Below, piece after piece: positions 60,012-64,000 of a stretch of 64,000 nucleotides of DNA; the first letter of the stretch is position 1, and every line of letters begins with the position of its first letter. Both the position numbers and the translations under genes were made by a program. The stretch covers positions 42,202,668-42,266,667 of the forward strand of contig CP141145.1 in NCBI GenBank assembly GCA_035235625.1, read 5' to 3'. This DNA comes from Saururus chinensis (taxonomy: Eukaryota > Streptophyta > Magnoliopsida > Piperales > Saururaceae). The notes under the pieces are model-generated. The model was not told the DNA's origin, ran no database searches, and saw nothing but the letters and a program-made list of their open reading frames with translations.

Positions 60012-60790
60012 ATGGCCTCTCTACCCTCGTTGCCTTTCCCTCTCCGTCTATGCCTTTGGAGTGCCTCTATATCCTGGCAAGAGTTGGCTAGCTACAGCTT
60101 CTACCATGGACGCGGGGTCATGTGCAACCCCGCAGGCGCTGGTGCTGACCCGAATGCCTCCTACCTCTCCATTCTCAATCTCTCCTCCTCCCAATCCACC
60201 ACCCTCATCGCCTTCACGCAGAACTTCTTTGACCCCCAAGCCCACCTTGCCTCTGGTCTGGCGCCACCGACTGCTGCTAGTGGGTCCATGTTTACTACGA
60301 CCTGACCGCCTCCCTTGTCACCGCCCTCGACCTCTCCGGTCTCAATCTCTCCCCTCCCACCCCGACTGGTTTGCTTCTCTTATCAGTCTCAGCGGGCATG
60401 TCTCTCTTAAGCTCTCCGTAAACAACTTTAGCTCCTTCCCCATACCTGCTAGCCTTGTTCGCCTCCCTCGCCTTGCCTACCTCACCTTTCCAATGCCGGG
60501 TTCTCTTGCCGGATCCCCCCCGAGCTCGGCCACATTCGGACGCTGGATTCGCTAGATTTGTCTTTTTCAATTTACCTCACCCACGCCACGGATAGGCTGA
60601 GGCTTGACGACTCCGCATTCTTTTCTAACCTGCCTGAGCTGGAGGAACTCTACCTAGATGAGGTCAACCTGTCATTGACGTTGCGTGGGATGAATTGTCG
60701 GGCTCTGTTTTCTGGGGCCCCTAAGCTGCGCGTTGTAAGCCTCTCCAGGTGTTATGTGAATTGTCCCTTAGATACCCTGGTGAACAATCT
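60012..60790 (+). pseudogene. LRR receptor-like protein (RLP) pseudogene
   Basis: Pieces of an extracellular LRR protein can be read in alternating frames. GRGVMCNPAG (cap region) and SYLSILNLSS come first, then SLVTALDLSGLNLS near 60314, LISLSGHVSLKLSVNNFSSF with IPASLVRLPRLAYLTF (60370-60490), RIPPE-like and TLDSLDLSFSIYLT near 60540, then LEELYLDEVNLSLT, and PKLRVVSLSRCYVNCPLDT to about 60780. Each is a typical LxxLxLxx segment of Cf/Ve-like immune receptors. At least three frameshifts separate them and no transmembrane end is present, so it is a broken N-terminal fragment. Confidence 0.75.
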
Positions 60791-60898
60791 GAGCCGCGGC
60801 TGTGTCATTGTTATACTAAAACGGTTTCTATTGATTCTTTTGCTTGATAAGGCCTATTGTCAAAATGCAACTATGTTTATTTTTGCAGGCAAACCAGC

Positions 60899-61045
60899 GG
60901 ATAATGGATGCAGTTGCAAATAGACTGCAGATTGCCCCTAAAAATGTGTTAGCTAATTTGGCAAATTACGGCAACACAAGTGCTGCATCCATCCTTTTGG
61001 CATTGGATGAAGCTGCTTTGTATATTATCTGGAAGAAGATTTTTC
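60899..61045 (+). pseudogene. KAS III (3-oxoacyl-ACP synthase III) exon fragment
   Basis: Directly after a good acceptor (TTTTTGCAG) the frame reads [19 protein letters not shown] then [15 protein letters not shown] and ILLALDEAA. This is the C-terminal region of plastid FabH/KAS III, which starts fatty acid synthesis by condensing acetyl-CoA with malonyl-ACP. The active-site Asn motif NYGNTSA is intact, but the catalytic Cys and His exons and the final GxGFGAGLTWG segment are missing: after DEAA the frame runs into LYIIWKK and stops at 61056. Retention of an intron edge indicates a genomic DNA fragment, not a retrocopy. Confidence 0.85.
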
Positions 61046-61440
61046 TATGGACTTAGAGTTAGAGCTTGGACGCTAGCCTAACTCAACACTAGTTTAGCTA
61101 AAAATCTTACTTTTAAGAGCTAAGTTATAAGGAATTGTGTCTCTTGCATTGGTTATTATGTTTGGATGCTTCTGGTTTTGCTTAATGGCTCACAAATAAA
61201 CATAATATTGGTTGTCCTGTGGTCAGTTCACCTAGTATTGAAACCTTGTGTTTAGTGTATCATCACAAGTCCACAATTAAATTCTGGTCAGATATGTGAT
61301 TACGGGAGCTGGGAGCAATTTATAAAATCTTCTTCTTCTTGTAATCAGTTGTCTTGATAGGATTTCTTAATGTTGTAATAGAAAATCGACTGTTCTAGGA
61401 AAGCTTTTGATTTGTCTCCTGCTGCTAATATAACGTACAG

Positions 61441-61620
61441 GTAGATGAGTTGCTAAATCAAAGAGACACTATTCACTCTTCATTCACAGTGATGCGAACT
61501 GCTAATGGTTCTAGCGGCAATAGTGGTTGCAGCAAAGCTCATGATGAGGCCAAGGCTAAGAGTCCAGCAGAGGATGGAACTTTTGACGGGAAGGACAAGT
61601 CATCAGCCAAGAAAAAGTGA
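61441..61620 (+). other. Exon-like terminal segment of an unidentified gene
   Basis: Follows a plausible acceptor (AACGTACAG) and is open for 59 codons to TGA. It reads VDELLNQRDTIHSSFTVMRT, then a Ser/Gly/Asn-rich stretch and an acidic-lysine tail ending SSAKKK. The composition looks like a real, charged protein C-terminus, and the following 250 bp is 3'-UTR-like. I do not recognise the family. Whether it was ever joined to the KAS III piece cannot be told. Confidence 0.45.
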
Positions 61621-62847
61621 TTCAATTTTAATATAAGAGGTTCTGATAAGAAGGTTGGCTGAAGGAGTATGTCGAATACTATGACTGGCTCGGCTAGTGG
61701 CAAATTTTTTTACTGGAAGAGTTCTTCCTACGTATTATTATGCAGCAATTCATTGGGTTGTTTCTATTTGTTTATATTCGTTATGCATAAAGATTTATAG
61801 ACCTGTGTGTTTACCATATCATAAATAGCATTTGTACCCTGTATGTCGTTGTCCATTAGAACTGAGCTGATTTATTAGCTCCCTATTGGTTTGTGTATCA
61901 ATTTTATTAGGGAAACCTGAGCTGTAAGTTAAAAGAAGAAAATTAATGTCTAATTCTTGTTGAACGTTCTGATTGGAGTTGAAGAGCATTTTTCAAGATT
62001 GCCGGGGAATAGCTTCAGATTGTCAATGCGCCAAGATTATCTCATCTTTCATTTTTACTAATAGTGAGCTGATCTGTTTGTTGACCGCATTTGATACAAG
62101 TTAAATGCAAACAAAAGTAGAATCGGTTGAACTCGTTTAGCTCTCAATCTCTTGAGTCTATAAGGCAGAAGCCCAACCAAATATGTTGGCCAATAGGTCA
62201 TGTACATATTCAGTATCTTGCTTACAAGTTTTGACCTAGCGACGTAGGAAGACCGCCTTCTTTTCTGTACATTGCATCAATTCATCCAACCTCAATCAAT
62301 CAAATAAATGAGGTAATTTTCAATTCTTTCACCTAAAAAATCACATTTGCAACATTTTTTTGTAATTCATCCATGATATCATTGGCTAGAATTTGGCAAA
62401 TTGGAGCTATCTTGACTTCTTGTAGTGTAATTAGAATACCCCTGCAAGATTACCACTTATTTAATATATCTTACAAAGAAATATATTAATATGAGCAAAG
62501 TACATGATAGGTACCTGACTCAAATGAGGCATGGAACAACTAGTTTGTAACAAACTTGTAAAAGACATATTTGAGTATCTAGACATCTGTATTAAAAGTT
62601 AAGTATGAGTAGTTATAATGCTTAAATAATAAGAATAATATAAAAATAAAATAAATACCAAGTTAGTTGCTGATATATTTTTGTAGACATTTGGTGGAGG
62701 TATGCCAAACACAGAAGAAAACTACAAACAAAATTTTGCATTAAGTAATAAAAATATATGTAAAATAAAAGCTTCAATAAGTAGCACAAATACTTGCTTT
62801 TGGCCATTTCCGCTCACTTGCAACCCAAAAGGATTTGGAGGTATTAT
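61621..62847. other. Intergenic, no gene seen
   Basis: AT-rich. The first part could be the 3' UTR of the exon at 61441. No recognisable coding sequence follows. Confidence 0.5.
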
Positions 62848-63170
62848 CATTGAAGACTCGCCTAATCCAAAAAAAATGCATAAATATATTATCTCTCCCA
62901 TTGAATGTCATAAACTTGCAAAAATGGATTTTTATATGATTGAAAAAAATGGTTTTACCTGAAGTGGTGTTACTGAGTTGTTGAGTTGCATTTCTTACTA
63001 CATTCATCATTGAAGACTCTATTGTTGCACCTAATCCAAAAAAATGCAATAAATGTATTATTCTCCCAATGAAGTTTATAAACTTGCAAAAATAGATTTG
63101 TATACAATTGAAAAAATATTTTACCCGTAATGGTGTTATTGAGTTTCTTAGTTGTATTTTTTCTTACGTT
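62848..63170. repeat. 160-bp tandem duplication
   Basis: Two units beginning ATCATTGAAGACTC (62848 and 63008) share CCTAATCCAAAAAAA, ATGCA-TAAATATATTAT, AAACTTGCAAAAATGGATTT and TGGTGTTA-TGAGTT in order. They lie just downstream of the FRS stop codon, so they may form part of its 3' UTR. Confidence 0.75.
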
Positions 63171-63179
63171 CCTTGACTT

Positions 63180-64000
63180 TCATTTTTTCTTCTCCAAAAA
63201 ACTCTTCATTCTACCATATATTTGTCCCTTTTGTTTCAGACGTGGCGGATCAAGCACTGGGGTGTCAAAAGTTGATAAAGAAACGATTGTATCACCCAAA
63301 ACTGTATCTCCCTCACTTGATGCTGCATGGATCTTCGCAGCTTGATTAAATATTTTGTCCATTTTATGATATGCAAGCTCGGTTGTGGCATCAGAATTGG
63401 CACAAAAATTCATTAGACTAAATGCTTTTCGCATTAACTTGTTCATCCGCATTGCCTTTGTTGAGTTTTGACAAGGATGTGCTTGTAAATTATTGTTCTC
63501 ATCTATCACAAGCCCATGCTTTACAGCTTTGGTCCACCTTCTTAATAAATATTGCTCAGGAATTTTTTTGACACCATTCAAATTGAACACCCTCAAAGCG
63601 TGACAACACAACAATCCCAATGATTCAAACTGTTTGCAACTACAAGAGATGGAGAGTTCAGAGGGGTTAAATTGCACAATATGCTCTCGTTCACTATCTT
63701 CCCTTCTTAATTTATACATGTGATGCATCTCACTATGAATGACTTCAACTTCCACAGAAAGAGATTCTAAAAATTCATGTTGAAACATGCCAAAAAGTTT
63801 AAGTGTGTATACTTTGCATGCATGCTGAAGAATACCACTACTAGATAAAATACGAGGTTTGCCATTAACATTTCTATAGTCATCAATCACTTCTTCCTCA
63901 CGCATCTTCTCCATCTTTTGATCATAGTGATGCACAAATTCAATAAGAGTCATAGTCTTACAAGCCATATTCTGAAATACATTATTTGTACTCTCACTTC
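63180..64000 (-). CDS. FAR1-related sequence (FRS) protein, C-terminal part
   Basis: A frame of more than 260 codons runs to the window edge; the N-terminal part lies outside. The segment FVHHYDQKMEKMREEEV is the end of the MULE-derived domain. The SWIM zinc finger is CSCKQFESLGLLCCHAL (C-x-C-x12-C-x-H), followed by IPEQYLLRRWTK, the hallmark of FAR1/FRS transcription regulators. A TTTCAG just ahead of AATATGGCT near 63968 could be an intron acceptor, in which case the visible piece is one exon. The tail is Lys-rich (FLEKKK). The frame is clean, in contrast to the remnant at 56062, so this could be a working gene. Confidence 0.85.
   Translation of the reverse strand, partial: SESTNNVFQNMACKTMTLIEFVHHYDQKMEKMREEEVIDDYRNVNGKPRILSSSGILQHACKVYTLKLFGMFQHEFLESLSVEVEVIHSEMHHMYKLRREDSEREHIVQFNPSELSISCSCKQFESLGLLCCHALRVFNLNGVKKIPEQYLLRRWTKAVKHGLVIDENNNLQAHPCQNSTKAMRMNKLMRKAFSLMNFCANSDATTELAYHKMDKIFNQAAKIHAASSEGDTVLGDTIVSLSTFDTPVLDPPRLKQKGQIYGRMKSFLEKKK

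Overview
This window is nuclear DNA of a flowering plant. The evidence is the gene families (COPT/CTR copper transporters with a Met-rich N-terminus, class I cytosolic small heat-shock proteins, PSPG-box glycosyltransferases, FAR1-related proteins, PPR and LRR receptor-like proteins), GT-AG introns, and very AT-rich intergenic DNA full of plant transposons. Exons are much more GC-rich than their surroundings, as in many monocots and magnoliids, but the sequence alone does not settle the lineage.

Layout. 1-11.5 kb: no convincing gene; tandem repeats, a 3.6-kb insertion with a 7-bp target-site duplication (3040-6630), and a 1.2-kb tandem duplication (8007-10432). 11.5-22.8 kb: a 6.4-kb tandem duplication (11498-17883 and 17884-22831). 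The first unit carries an intact copper transporter (COPT, 14882-15325, minus). The second has lost about 2 kb and keeps only the last 13 codons of that gene. 23.0-29.6 kb and 47.1-50.0 kb: two direct copies of a block holding a COPT gene and a class I small heat-shock gene. The first copy is interrupted by a decayed Ty1/copia element and by a 789-bp TIR element. The second carries a small MITE. 29.7-31.6 kb: a flank shared with the first COPT locus, then a PPR pseudogene. 32.1-41.4 kb: a GAGC-rich TIR element split by a probable 7.8-kb gene-fragment-carrying transposon with pieces of a PTEN-type phosphatase and an M18 aspartyl aminopeptidase. 42.0-43.0 kb: a clean non-autonomous hAT element. 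43.0-47.1 kb: repeats only. 52.0-59.9 kb: two glycosyltransferase genes, UGT76-like on plus (intact, 2.2-kb intron) and UGT709/UGT85-like on minus (91-bp intron, damaged N-terminus), with a FAR1-related gene remnant between them. 60.0-61.6 kb: an LRR receptor-like pseudogene joined to a KAS III exon and an unidentified terminal exon. 63.2-64.0 kb: the C-terminal part of a FAR1-related gene that runs off the window.

Functionally the window holds three copper-uptake genes, two heat-inducible chaperone genes with recognisable heat-shock elements, and two small-molecule glycosyltransferases. No novel enzyme system was found. The most informative content is structural: by comparing duplicated copies, insertions and deletions can be read as filled and empty sites, which gives a relative history of the locus.
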